Shown: positions 54,931 through 62,675 of the stretch, piece by piece
Numbering within the stretch: position 1 is the stretch's first letter
Layout: each line of letters begins with the position of its first letter
NCBI GenBank assembly: GCA_934591815.1
Contig: CAKTPV010000011.1
Coordinates: 1-64,000 of the forward strand
DNA: 64,000 bases
Direction: 5' to 3'
From: an uncultured Oscillospiraceae bacterium
GTDB lineage: Bacteria > Bacillota > Clostridia > Oscillospirales > Oscillospiraceae
Notes under the pieces: generated by a model
The model's database searches: none
The model's input: the letters and a program-made list of their open reading frames with translations, nothing else
Told to the model about the DNA's origin: nothing
Made by a program: the position numbers and the translations under genes

Positions 54931-55093
54931 GTTGCCAATCCACACGGCAGTAAAACATACAGGCAATATCCTCAATTTCTCGCTCTGAAAGCTCTTTCCC
55001 TGCATAAATCTCGCGTAAACGAATTTCATTAGCAGCAGCATCTGAGTCGCCTAATACAGAGTCATTTTCTATAATTATCCACGTTCTCCGCAT
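54923..55093 (-). CDS. Small hypothetical phage protein, 56 residues
   Basis: A 56-residue soluble acidic protein starting MRRTWIIIENDSVLGDSDAA and ending YCRVDWQQN. Its ATG follows the stop codon of the 48-residue gene directly (TAAATG), which argues for coupled translation. I see no known family. It could be a small regulator or replication accessory. Confidence 0.55.
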   Translation of the reverse strand: MRRTWIIIENDSVLGDSDAAANEIRLREIYAGKELSEREIEDIACMFYCRVDWQQN

Positions 55094-55240
55094 TTACGCT
55101 TTACCCGCCTTTCCCTTGAACTTGTCCGGGAACAGGGAGCGCAGGACTTTACCGGCGATCCACGCCATGAGCGAGAGCAGCAGAAACAGGATGAACACGA
55201 ATACCAGCACGAAAGCGGCGGTAATCAGAAACTGGATCAT
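55094..55240 (-). CDS. Small phage membrane protein, 48 residues
   Basis: A 48-residue protein: one span (FLITAAFVLVFVFILFLLL) and a basic C-terminus (FPDKFKGKAGKA). The start overlaps the Rep stop (ATGA). No family recognised. Confidence 0.65.
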   Translation of the reverse strand: MIQFLITAAFVLVFVFILFLLLSLMAWIAGKVLRSLFPDKFKGKAGKA

Positions 55241-56100
55241 AAATAACCCTCCATTTTGAATTGTTGGAAATCCGGATCTATCGTCATAGGCTGAAAGTCA
55301 GGATCGGGCACCACTGGATACAGCGGTATCACTTCGGCAGGTTCAGCACCAGCCCAGTCGTAAGGCCATATCCAATCTTCACCGTACACCATGCCAGTTT
55401 TGCAGAAGTCATATTCATTGACACACAACTCGTCCAGTGGACGGTTGTAGAGATATACGTCACTGGCCTTGACTGCCTTTCTAAGCGGACGAGAATGGAA
55501 ATACAGGTGCTTTCCCAAATCAGCCTGGCGCCGAGATAAATCTTTACTGACGTACTTTGTTATGTAATAGGCTGTTGCTATGGCGTCCCTGATGGGCGCC
55601 AGTGAGCAAAAGCCGAAGGTATCCATATAATCCGACCAGTTCAGGAAACCGCCGTCTATGAGCCGCTGAGGCGCCGGAGGAACAAAGGGGGATACTGCAT
55701 CATCCGGCAGCCCCGAAATCAGACCGTGGATATGCCAGGCACCGTCCTTGTGTTGTTCCGGCACGAGCAGATATTGTATCTGCGACTGGTACTTCTTGCG
55801 CTTGTCACGCACGAACTGAGAAAGGCGGCTTTGATACACGTCCAGGTTGAAGCGGTCGAATTTGGCACGGTCTATCGTGCCGGTGAAAAAGTAGTCCCAC
55901 GAATTGCAGAGGGCGTATTGCAGCACCATGTTTCGAGCGCGGCTGAAACTGTTATCCAGCTTATTGTCGTAGTGCTGTGTGGCGTCCGGCGTCCGAAGGT
56001 ATGCATTGTCAGGGTCACGACTGCCCTTGAATGTGACTACCTTGTAGATGCCGTTTGCATACTCGTGGATGCTGTGAACGGGGGAGGCGAAAACCGACAT
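55237..56100 (-). CDS. Rolling-circle replication initiator (HUH endonuclease)
   Basis: A 287-residue Rep protein with the three HUH motifs in order: FFTGTID at 71-77, the metal site WHIHG at 122-126, and the catalytic tyrosine region YYITKYVSK at 178-186. It nicks the double-stranded origin and starts rolling-circle synthesis of phage ssDNA (the gpII role). A GGGAAG site is nearby. It follows the ssDNA-binding candidate by a 229-base leader rich in inverted repeats. Confidence 0.9.
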   Translation of the reverse strand: MSVFASPVHSIHEYANGIYKVVTFKGSRDPDNAYLRTPDATQHYDNKLDNSFSRARNMVLQYALCNSWDYFFTGTIDRAKFDRFNLDVYQSRLSQFVRDKRKKYQSQIQYLLVPEQHKDGAWHIHGLISGLPDDAVSPFVPPAPQRLIDGGFLNWSDYMDTFGFCSLAPIRDAIATAYYITKYVSKDLSRRQADLGKHLYFHSRPLRKAVKASDVYLYNRPLDELCVNEYDFCKTGMVYGEDWIWPYDWAGAEPAEVIPLYPVVPDPDFQPMTIDPDFQQFKMEGYL

Positions 56101-56144
56101 ATAGCAAGCACTTCCCGGAATTCGTTATGGTGTCAAGTACCCTC

Positions 56145-56164
56145 GTCGGAGTTCTCACTCCGAC
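56145..56164. other. Hairpin between the SSB-like gene and rep
   Basis: A perfect 8 bp stem (GTCGGAGT/ACTCCGAC) with a TCTC loop, further bracketed by CCTC and GAGG. No T run is near. The segment TCGGAGTTCT recurs exactly at 56620-56629. It is a candidate Rep nicking site or mRNA control element. Confidence 0.5.
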
Positions 56165-56329
56165 CTGTTGAGGGCAGCTCTGACGGTGCACATCCTCCCG
56201 ACGTTCACAGCAAGAGTTAATGTTTCTTTCCTCGGTGTAAACCTAACCGGCAGCCGACCTAAACAGGCGATCTCTCTTTGACAGACGGATTTTCCAAGGT
56301 ATCTATGAGTTGAGGAAAGAAAGAGCGTT

Positions 56330-56569
56330 TTAGAACTTGGCCAAACGGATGCCGGAGCACTTGCCCCAGCGGTTATACTCCAGGGCAACCTCATCGCCCA
56401 GCTTGGGGATGTAGCCGCAGGCGCTTAGCCGCTGATCAGTGATGTAGACACGCTCACAGCTCAGGCCCTCGCCTTTTTCGCACTTCTCCGTAAGATACAG
56501 ATTGACGCCGGAGACCTGAGAACCATCATCGCCTTTGAACGAACTCTTTCGGAAACCAATTACTTTCAT
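56330..56569 (-). CDS. Putative phage ssDNA-binding protein (pV-like)
   Basis: A 79-residue beta-rich protein starting MKVIGFRKSSFKGDDGSQVSG, with LGDEVALEYNRWGKCSGIRLAKF at the end (key blocks LGDEVALEY and IRLAKF). Size, position ahead of rep and predicted OB-like strands suggest a pV-type protein that coats phage ssDNA. I do not recognise a named family. The start follows AAAAGGAG. Confidence 0.6.
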   Translation of the reverse strand: MKVIGFRKSSFKGDDGSQVSGVNLYLTEKCEKGEGLSCERVYITDQRLSACGYIPKLGDEVALEYNRWGKCSGIRLAKF

Positions 56570-56595
56570 CGTTGTACTCCTTTTCGTTGTATAAA

Positions 56596-56642
56596 ATTTG
56601 CAGGGCACAGAGCTTCCTCTCGGAGTTCTGCACCCTGCAAAT
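56596..56642. other. Long inverted repeat at the right end of the prophage
   Basis: ATTTGCAGGG (56596-56605) pairs perfectly with CCCTGCAAAT (56633-56642), with further partial pairing inside. It lies in the leader of the SSB-like gene and overlaps the terminal inverted repeat. Confidence 0.6.
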
Positions 56643-56658
56643 ACATATTAGACCCTGC
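56635..56658 (-). repeat. Right terminal inverted repeat
   Basis: Complement matches 48965-48988 at 16 of 24 positions, ending one base before attR. The inner 12-base block matches at 11. Confidence 0.6.
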
Positions 56659-56659
56659 C

Positions 56660-56675
56660 AAATGACAGTGCGTGG
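56660..56675 (+). repeat. Right direct repeat of the prophage (attR)
   Basis: Exact copy of the 16 bases at 48949-48964. It ends 10 bases before the -35 element of the tRNA-Pro promoter, so integration leaves that promoter intact. Confidence 0.8.
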
Positions 56676-56685
56676 TAAATTTCCC

Positions 56686-56714
56686 TTGACAGCGCGGGCA
56701 AGAACGCCTATAAT
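56686..56714 (+). promoter_or_regulatory. Consensus promoter of tRNA-Pro
   Basis: TTGACA (56686-56691), a 17-base spacer, then TATAAT (56709-56714), 11 bases before the tRNA. Confidence 0.9.
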
Positions 56715-56725
56715 GGAACGGCTGA

Positions 56726-56801
56726 CGGGGTGTAGCGCAGCTGGTAGCGCGCTTGGTTCGGGACCAAGAGGCCGGGGGTTCAAGTCCCCCCACTCCGACC
56801 A
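56726..56801 (+). tRNA. tRNA-Pro (anticodon CGG)
   Basis: A 76-base gene folding into a full cloverleaf. The acceptor CGGGGTG pairs with CACTCCG (one G-T pair). The anticodon arm is CTTGG-TTCGGGA-CCAAG, giving anticodon CGG, and the T arm is GGGGG-TTCAAGT-CCCCC. CCA is encoded. It reads CCG proline codons. It has its own promoter and terminator and sits next to the phage right end, though the phage did not integrate into it. Confidence 0.96.
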
Positions 56802-56812
56802 CAAAAGAGGAA

Positions 56813-56843
56813 AACCCGCAACCCTTGTGGTTGCGGGTTTTTC
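56813..56843 (+). terminator. Terminator of tRNA-Pro
   Basis: A perfect 10 bp stem (AACCCGCAAC and its complement), 7-base loop, then TTTC. The AT-rich stretch from 56844 to 56991 holds nothing I can name. Confidence 0.88.
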
Positions 56844-56991
56844 TTGTATTCATGCGGGTTTGCGCAGTTTTGACGGCGAAAATAAATTTTCGATATGGTG
56901 AATAATTTTGGCTTGTGCAAAATAAAAATGTAATAATTTTCGACACGAATTTCGACATGAAAAACCAGTCCCTTCCCCTTGCCCCTACGCG

Positions 56992-57028
56992 AAAAAGGAA
57001 TGCCGCCCGGTGGGCGGCATTCCTTTTT
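56992..57028 (-). terminator. Terminator of the Na/Pi cotransporter gene
   Basis: A stem of AAAAAGGAATGCCGCCC with its complement, 3-base loop, T5 on the minus strand. Confidence 0.9.
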
Positions 57029-57056
57029 TTCAGCACAGCTTTTGCACGATATTCTT

Positions 57057-58811
57057 TTACAGGTGGTACTTCTGCTGGTACTCCTCATAGTATCGGGCAA
57101 AGGAGTGGGACTTCATGGCCCGCACGCTGCTGAGGTACTCGTGGGTATCGAAGGAGTCGGACTCCAGCTCGATAATCGCCACGGCGATGTTGGAACAGTG
57201 GTCGGCCACACGCTCGTAGTTGGTCAGCAGGTCGTTGAACACAAACCCCTGTCCCAGCGTACAGACGCCGGACTGGAGCCGGACAACATGGTGGGACTTC
57301 ATCTCGTCGCACAGGCCGTCGATGATCTCCTCCAGCGGCTCCACGCGGGCGGCCTTCTGGATATCGTTGGACACAAACGCCTCGATGGAGACCTCCAAGA
57401 TCTCCCGCAGAGCGGACTCCATAACATCCAGCTCGTGGAGGGCGGCGGCGGAGAACTCCACCTCCTTGTCGTGGATCTCCTTGGCTGTCTGGGAGATGTT
57501 CAGCGCGTGGTCGGAAATACGCTCAAAGTCTGAAATAGTGTGCAGGAACTTGCTGACCTCCTCGCTCTGGGTGTCGGAGAGGGAACGGCTGGTGATCTTC
57601 ATGAGATAGGTACCCAGCTTGTCCTCGTAGCGGTCGATGAGGGACTCTGTTTCCACCACGCTCTGGAGCGCCTTCTCCGAATAGCTGGTACGCAGCGCCA
57701 TGGCGTCCAGCAGGTTGCCGGCGGCGCGCTGTGCCATGGAGTTGGTGACAAGACGGCTCTGCTCGATGGACAGGGCGGGGTGCTGGAGAAAGCGCTCCTC
57801 CAGGCGGTCCATGTCCTGCTCCTCGGCGACGAGGCCGGTGTCGGGGAACAGGAACACCACCAGCTTCTCCATGGCGCCGATCAGCGGAAACAGCACCACC
57901 AGCGTGGCCAGACGGAACAGGGTGTTCATCAGCGCGATACTGACGGCGGTCATGGTGTCGGTCAGGAACGGAAAGTGCAGCGCAGCATTGAGGCCGTAGA
58001 ACACCGTTGCCCAGATCACCACGCCCAGCACATCGATGAGCAGGTACACGAAGGCGGTACGCTTACCATTGAGGTTTGCGCCCAGCGCCGACAGCAGCAC
58101 CGGCACCGCCGCACCGATGGCGATACCCATGACGATGGGGAACGCGATCTCAAAGGTGATGGCGCCGGTGATGGACAGCGCCTGCAAAATACCCACTGCG
58201 GCAGAGGCGCTTTGCAGCACGCTGGTGAAGGCGATACCTACCAGAATGCCCAGCAGCGGGTTGGAGAACGATGTGAGGATGCGGATGAACGCCTCGCTCT
58301 CCCGCAGGGGGGAGACGGCGCCGGACATGGCGGACATTCCGTACATCAGCACAGCGAAGCCCAGCAGGATACCTCCCACATGGCGGGAGGAGGTCCTGCC
58401 GGAGCCCATGCGCAGGATGATGCCGATGACCGCCACGATACCGGTGATCACCTCGGTGCTCAGCAGCTGCACAAGGCCGCTGCCGCCGGGAATATAGGAA
58501 AGGCACAGGATCCAGCCGGTGATGCTGGTGCCAAGAATGGCGCCCATGATGACACTGATGGCCTGCCGCACCTTCATCATACCGGAGTTGACGAAGCCCA
58601 CCACCATAACAGAGGTGGCGGAGGAGGATTGGATCACAGCGGTCACGCCGGTTCCCAGCAGAACGCCCTTCAGCGGGGTGCTGCTCAGGCGGTAGAGGAC
58701 CAGCTCCAGCTTACTGCCGGCAACTTTCTTCAGGCCGTCTCCCATCAGAGACATGCCAAACAGGAATAGGGCGATACCGCCCAGCAGCGATATCACGTCT
58801 GAAATGCCCAT
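57057..58811 (-). CDS. Na/Pi cotransporter family protein with C-terminal PhoU-like domain
   Basis: A 584-residue protein. The N-terminal 340 residues hold two Na/Pi repeats with VTAVIQSSSATSVMVVGF and FTSVLQSASAAVGILQAL (QSS motifs) among 8-9 membrane spans. The C-terminal 240 residues are a PhoU-like helical bundle. It probably imports phosphate with sodium, the PhoU part sensing or regulating. The start at MGISDV follows GGAGGAG. Confidence 0.9.
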   Translation of the reverse strand: MGISDVISLLGGIALFLFGMSLMGDGLKKVAGSKLELVLYRLSSTPLKGVLLGTGVTAVIQSSSATSVMVVGFVNSGMMKVRQAISVIMGAILGTSITGWILCLSYIPGGSGLVQLLSTEVITGIVAVIGIILRMGSGRTSSRHVGGILLGFAVLMYGMSAMSGAVSPLRESEAFIRILTSFSNPLLGILVGIAFTSVLQSASAAVGILQALSITGAITFEIAFPIVMGIAIGAAVPVLLSALGANLNGKRTAFVYLLIDVLGVVIWATVFYGLNAALHFPFLTDTMTAVSIALMNTLFRLATLVVLFPLIGAMEKLVVFLFPDTGLVAEEQDMDRLEERFLQHPALSIEQSRLVTNSMAQRAAGNLLDAMALRTSYSEKALQSVVETESLIDRYEDKLGTYLMKITSRSLSDTQSEEVSKFLHTISDFERISDHALNISQTAKEIHDKEVEFSAAALHELDVMESALREILEVSIEAFVSNDIQKAARVEPLEEIIDGLCDEMKSHHVVRLQSGVCTLGQGFVFNDLLTNYERVADHCSNIAVAIIELESDSFDTHEYLSSVRAMKSHSFARYYEEYQQKYHL

Positions 58812-58942
58812 ATGCGCATCTCCTCCCATTATCTATCGTGATGAGTACCATTAGTATACAGGACAGACGGACATTTGTCGACAGGTCGAGCCTCAGAAAA
58901 ACGTAAAATTTTCAGAAAGCTTTTGAAACTGCTTTGGCATTC

Positions 58943-58971
58943 TTGTCAAACCGGAGAAAAACGGGTATAAT
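58943..58971 (+). promoter_or_regulatory. Promoter of the Sm_multidrug_ex gene
   Basis: TTGTCA (58943-58948), a 17-base spacer, then TATAAT (58966-58971), 36 bases before the start codon. Confidence 0.75.
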
Positions 58972-59007
58972 AAGGGACAGTTTTCGGAAAAAGGGGATCT
59001 CAGGTCT

Positions 59008-59484
59008 ATGCTGGAACACTGCTTGGTTGTTTTTTTCGTGTCCATGGTGCCTATTATCGAGCTGCGGGGCGCCATCCCCTACGGCGTGGGCTTCGGACTG
59101 CCTCTGTGGCTGACGTACTGCATCGCCATCGCGGGCAATATGCTGCCGGTGCCGCTGATCTATTTCTTCGCCCGCAGGGTGCTGGTGTGGGGCAGCGACA
59201 AGCCGGTGATCGGCCGGTTCTTCTCCTTCTGTCTGGTGAAGGGTGAGCACGCCGGACAGAAGCTGCAAAAAAAGGCGGGTCGCGGCCTGTACTGGGCGCT
59301 GCTGCTGTTTGTGGGCATTCCCCTGCCGGGTACCGGCGCATGGACGGGTACGCTGGCCGCCAGTCTTCTGGACATGGACTTTAAGAAAAGCGTACTGGCC
59401 TGCATGGGCGGCGTGCTGCTGGCGGGCGTCATCATGGGCGCGCTGAGCCAGCTGGGTGTAGAGGTATTCCGCGCCGCCGTATAG
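59008..59484 (+). CDS. COG2426-type putative small multidrug export protein
   Basis: A 158-residue membrane protein with four or five spans. The family signature appears as MVPIIELRGAIPYGVG near the start and GIPLPGTGAWTGTLAAS near residue 108. Despite the name, transport has not been shown for most members. It is a single-gene unit between its own promoter and a bidirectional terminator. Confidence 0.87.
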   Translation: MLEHCLVVFFVSMVPIIELRGAIPYGVGFGLPLWLTYCIAIAGNMLPVPLIYFFARRVLVWGSDKPVIGRFFSFCLVKGEHAGQKLQKKAGRGLYWALLLFVGIPLPGTGAWTGTLAASLLDMDFKKSVLACMGGVLLAGVIMGALSQLGVEVFRAAV

Positions 59485-59495
59485 CGGACACAAAA

Positions 59496-59531
59496 AAAGG
59501 GAGCGTACACCTGCGGGTGTACGCTCCCTTT
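59496..59531. terminator. Bidirectional terminator
   Basis: A 16 bp perfect stem (AAAGGGAGCGTACACC and its complement) with a TGCG loop, between convergent genes, with A/T runs on both sides. Confidence 0.93.
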
Positions 59532-59543
59532 CGTATGGTCGTT

Positions 59544-60230
59544 TTATGCGTGGTAGCGGGGCTCCTTCCCCTGATAGATGTCCTGCATCTCCTGATCGAT
59601 CTCGCTGATAGCGTCGGAGCAAAGCCGCAGGCGGGCGGCGTCGTCGTCGGTAAACTGCCGCTCCGACTTGTAGCGCAGCTCATGCTCCAGACTGGCCCAC
59701 ATATCCATGGCGATGGTGCGCAGCTGGATCTCCACCGGCAGTACCATGGTACCCTCGGAGATGACGATGGGCACATTCACCACCAGATGGAGGCTGCGGT
59801 AGCCGGAGGGCTTGGGGTTCTTGATGTAGTCCACCTCGCGGATGACCTCGAACGACTCGAACCGGGTCAGCAGCGAGCGGAGGTAGTAGATATCGTCCAG
59901 ATAGTTGCAGATGACGCGGATACCGGCCAGGTCCTGTATGTGCGCGTAGATGTTGTCGATGCTTACCTCGAAGCCGCGGCGCTTCAGCTTGTCTGCGATA
60001 CTGTCCAACGATTTGATGCGGTACTCAATGTGATGGATGGGCGAGTGGTCATACATCCGGGCGAACTCCTCGTCCAGGATCTCCATCTGTGTCACGGCCA
60101 CCTTCAGCGCGCTGCGGTACAGGTGGGTCACACGAACCATGCCGGCGGCCAGCGCCTGCTGCTCCGGCGGCAGATTTCCGGCCACGGAGATATCCTTCAG
60201 CCGGATGCTGCCGCTCTTCTCGATCATCAT
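59544..60230 (-). CDS. Small alarmone synthetase (RelQ/YjbM-like GTP pyrophosphokinase)
   Basis: A 228-residue protein with only a RelA/SpoT synthetase domain. HIEYRIKSLDSIADKLKRRG, DLAGIRVICNYLDD, NPKPSGYRSLHLVV and VEIQLRTIAMDMWASLEHELRYK (block EIQLRTIAMDMWASLEH) cover the (p)ppGpp synthetase motifs. No hydrolase or ACT domain is present. It makes (p)ppGpp under stress. The start is the ATG nine bases after GGAGG. A TTG two codons earlier is possible. Confidence 0.9.
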   Translation of the reverse strand: MMIEKSGSIRLKDISVAGNLPPEQQALAAGMVRVTHLYRSALKVAVTQMEILDEEFARMYDHSPIHHIEYRIKSLDSIADKLKRRGFEVSIDNIYAHIQDLAGIRVICNYLDDIYYLRSLLTRFESFEVIREVDYIKNPKPSGYRSLHLVVNVPIVISEGTMVLPVEIQLRTIAMDMWASLEHELRYKSERQFTDDDAARLRLCSDAISEIDQEMQDIYQGKEPRYHA

Positions 60231-60380
60231 GGGCAATGCCCTCCTTCTTTCCTCATACGCCTATGATAACACGAAAGTATGTCCTCCCTATGAACAAATC
60301 CCTTTCTTTTTATATTATACACGACAGAGGCCAGAAAATGCAAGAGAACGGTTGTACAATTTGCCTGAAATATACAAAAG

Positions 60381-60408
60381 AGTGCCGGCAGCCAAGGCTG
60401 CCGGCACT
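60381..60408 (-). terminator. Terminator of the glycosyltransferase operon
   Basis: A perfect inverted repeat (AGTGCCGGCAGC and complement, CAAG loop) followed by CTTTTG on the minus strand, 16 bases past the glycosyltransferase stop. Confidence 0.85.
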
Positions 60409-60423
60409 TCTCCGTATCGCACA

Positions 60424-61551
60424 CTATACGGCGGCGGGAGCTTGCCCGCAGCGGCACAGCACCGCGTCCGCCACACGCGCCGCCGCCCGGCCGTCAAAGT
60501 CCCGGCGCTGGGCGTTCACCAGTGCCTCCCGGCGGGCGTCGTCTGCCAGCAGGGACAGGGCGCTGTCCGCAATGGTATCGTTCGTGCAGGCAGCCGCCCA
60601 GCCATGTTCGGCAAAAAACGCCTGATTGCGTGTCTCGCAGCCGCCCACCAGATCCGCCAGCAGCATGGGCACACCCTTGCAGGCGGCCTCGGTGATGCTG
60701 ATGCCGCCGGGCTTGGACACCAGCAGGTCGGCGCTGTCCATATACTGCGCCACCCGGGAGGTGAACCCCACCGCCTGTACCCGCAGCAAACTGCGCCTTT
60801 GCAGGGCATAGAGCATCTGGCGGTTGCTGCCGCACAGCACCGTGGCATAGTCCCCCGACCGCATCTGCTCGTCCAACTGCCGCGCCAGCTCGGTCATAGG
60901 GCCGCAGCCGATGCTGCCGCTCATGAGCAGGATGTGCCGCCCCTCCTCCGGCAGAGACAGCGCCCGCCGGGCGGCGGCACGGTCGGCCGGGGCGTTGAAC
61001 ACGCTGCGGGTAGGGATGCCCGCCGGCAGCAGCGTTTCCGCCGCCATGCCGCAGCGGATGAACTCCTCCGCCAGTTCCTCGTGGGGGATGACACAGATGT
61101 CCGGCGCACAGTCGCCTACCGAGGGGCTGCACGTATAGTCCGTGGCCACGAAGCAGAAGGGCATGGGCGCGCCGCCGTTTTTGCGGAGCATGGTCATCAT
61201 CAGCGCCGGGATCACATGGACGCACACCACGGCGTCAAACCGCTGGGTCTGCAAAAAGCGGTACAGACGGCGGGCGCCCCGGGCCAGATAGCGCTCCACC
61301 GGGTTATTTTTGGGGGCGGTGCGCCCCACCTCCTCCTCGGCGGTCATGTAGCCCGCCTTGTAGAGATGCGGATGGTGGCGGTACATCCGGGTATGCCAGC
61401 GGGACACCAGCTTGGACGCCTTCTGGGAGATGAAGGACAGGCCGTCCAGCACGGTGCAGTCCGCACCGCGGCGGCGAAACGCCTCGGTCAACGCGGCAGC
61501 CACGGCGTTGTGTCCGCCGCCGGTATTACAGGTCAGTATCAGTATGTTCAT
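60424..61551 (-). CDS. Glycosyltransferase (MGDG synthase/UgtP-like, family GT28)
   Basis: A 375-residue enzyme. The N-terminal LTCNTGGGHNAVAAALTEAF is the GGGH-type acceptor region of diacylglycerol glycosyltransferases. LLMSGSIGCGPM and the donor-binding LLVSKPGGISITEAACKGVPML follow. It probably adds a hexose to diacylglycerol. It is last in a tetR-acyltransferase-like-glycosyltransferase transcript, with a 26-base overlap to the preceding gene. Confidence 0.85.
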   Translation of the reverse strand: MNILILTCNTGGGHNAVAAALTEAFRRRGADCTVLDGLSFISQKASKLVSRWHTRMYRHHPHLYKAGYMTAEEEVGRTAPKNNPVERYLARGARRLYRFLQTQRFDAVVCVHVIPALMMTMLRKNGGAPMPFCFVATDYTCSPSVGDCAPDICVIPHEELAEEFIRCGMAAETLLPAGIPTRSVFNAPADRAAARRALSLPEEGRHILLMSGSIGCGPMTELARQLDEQMRSGDYATVLCGSNRQMLYALQRRSLLRVQAVGFTSRVAQYMDSADLLVSKPGGISITEAACKGVPMLLADLVGGCETRNQAFFAEHGWAAACTNDTIADSALSLLADDARREALVNAQRRDFDGRAAARVADAVLCRCGQAPAAV

Positions 61552-62035
61552 GGCGTCCTTTCCGCTGCTCCCGTCGTTGCAGCAAGCTCCGCAGCCGCAG
61601 GAGCCGCGGTCTGTTGTAGCGTTGAATGAGGATAAACGGCAGATTTCCCAGCAGAAACCACACCGCCCACACGAGAACGCCGCCCCAGCCGGGCCACAGC
61701 CGCAGGCAGAGCAGCCCCAACAGGCTGGAGGCAGTGTGTACCGCCTCCGCCACGCAGGTCTCCTGTACCAGCACCGCCGCCTGCGCGGCGGTGACGGCAG
61801 TGGGATCCACCCGCTTTTTTACCATATCCGGCAGAAGGCGGCTCATGTCCGGCACCAGCGTTTTCCAGCGCTCCACGCCGATGCGGGTATAGATCCGTCC
61901 CTGCTTTTCCCATTTGCAGCAGCGGTAGGGAAAGCGCTCTCCGTCAAACCACCGGCGGGGCAGCGCCTGTCCCAGCGGGTGCGCCGACAGCGCCAGTGCC
62001 AATAGCCAGATCACGCATTTGGCAAAGCCGCTCAT
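61526..62035 (-). CDS. Membrane protein resembling CrtO-type glycosyl acyltransferases
   Basis: A 169-residue membrane protein. The central RCCKWEKQGRIYTRIGVERW segment and the following WKTLVPDMS match the pattern I know from glycosyl-4,4'-diaponeurosporenoate acyltransferase-like proteins. Two or three spans lie at each end. No carotenoid genes are near, so a glycolipid acyl transfer is more likely than staphyloxanthin chemistry. It overlaps both neighbours, pointing to coupled expression with the glycosyltransferase. Confidence 0.55.
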   Translation of the reverse strand: MSGFAKCVIWLLALALSAHPLGQALPRRWFDGERFPYRCCKWEKQGRIYTRIGVERWKTLVPDMSRLLPDMVKKRVDPTAVTAAQAAVLVQETCVAEAVHTASSLLGLLCLRLWPGWGGVLVWAVWFLLGNLPFILIQRYNRPRLLRLRSLLQRREQRKGRHEHTDTDL

Positions 62036-62601
62036 GCGTCCCCTCCCGTCTCGCAGCTGCGCTCCAGCATACGGCGCAGCGAGCCCTCCAGCAGGTAGCC
62101 GGTGCGCTCCACCGTCTGCTCCGCGTTGTCCTTCAGGCCAAACCGCAGCCAGCGGGAGATCATGCCCAGCAGGGCGCTGGTGAAGTACATCGTCACCGTG
62201 TGCAGATCCTCCTCCGGCACCGGCAGACCGGCGGCGGTGCGGCGCACCAGCGACTCCGTGACGGCGTAGGTCACATCGTAGATGTAGTCCTCCAGCAGGT
62301 CGCGCTGGCTGGAGTGGAACAGGTGGGTCACCGCACGGCGATGCTCCCGGATAAAGGCGGTGAGCTGCTGGGCGATCTCCGTCCAGTTGCGGTCGGACAG
62401 GCCCTCGGCGATCATCCGCTGCGCCACGAGCTCCATCAGCTCCCGGATCAGCGCATAAATGTCGCAGTAGTAGTAATAGAAGGTGTTGCGGTTGATACCG
62501 CAGTGATCGGCAACGTCCACCACGGATATCTTATCCAGCGGGCGCTGCTCCAGAAGCTGGAGGAACCCCTCCATAATGCGCTTTTTCGTGGTTTGAGCCA
62601 T
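62032..62601 (-). CDS. TetR/AcrR family transcriptional regulator
   Basis: A 189-residue regulator. The N-terminal HTH (KISVVDVADHCGINRNTFYYYYCDIYAL, key block DHCGINRNTFYYYY) is typical of TetR proteins with a DhaS-like C-terminal domain. It is first in the operon with a membrane protein and a glycosyltransferase, and probably represses its own transcription through palindromes upstream. GGAGGAG precedes the start. Confidence 0.9.
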   Translation of the reverse strand: MAQTTKKRIMEGFLQLLEQRPLDKISVVDVADHCGINRNTFYYYYCDIYALIRELMELVAQRMIAEGLSDRNWTEIAQQLTAFIREHRRAVTHLFHSSQRDLLEDYIYDVTYAVTESLVRRTAAGLPVPEEDLHTVTMYFTSALLGMISRWLRFGLKDNAEQTVERTGYLLEGSLRRMLERSCETGGDA

Positions 62602-62675
62602 GCGTCTCCTCCGTTCCGCCGCTCCCTCCCGGAAGCCGCACCGTCAGTCGTCGGGGCGACAGCCCCTCTGGCTCG

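Larger units (their letters stand above)
48949..56675. mobile_element. Inovirus (filamentous phage) prophage with an IS30-type integrase
   Basis: A 7.7 kb element of visibly lower G+C than its flanks. It contains a rolling-circle initiator, a Zot-type ATPase, two pVIII-like coat genes, an adhesin candidate with a signal peptide and at least six more tiny membrane proteins, the standard inovirus set. No secretin gene is present, as expected in a host with no outer membrane. The only recombinase is an IS30-family transposase. A 16 bp direct repeat bounds it, with imperfect inverted repeats immediately inside. All structural genes are open, so the prophage looks intact. Confidence 0.88.

Noticed and set aside
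56726..56801. tRNA-Pro as the direct integration site of the phage
   Set aside because: The 16 bp boundary repeat lies about 50 bases upstream of the tRNA, and the tRNA is not duplicated at the left end.
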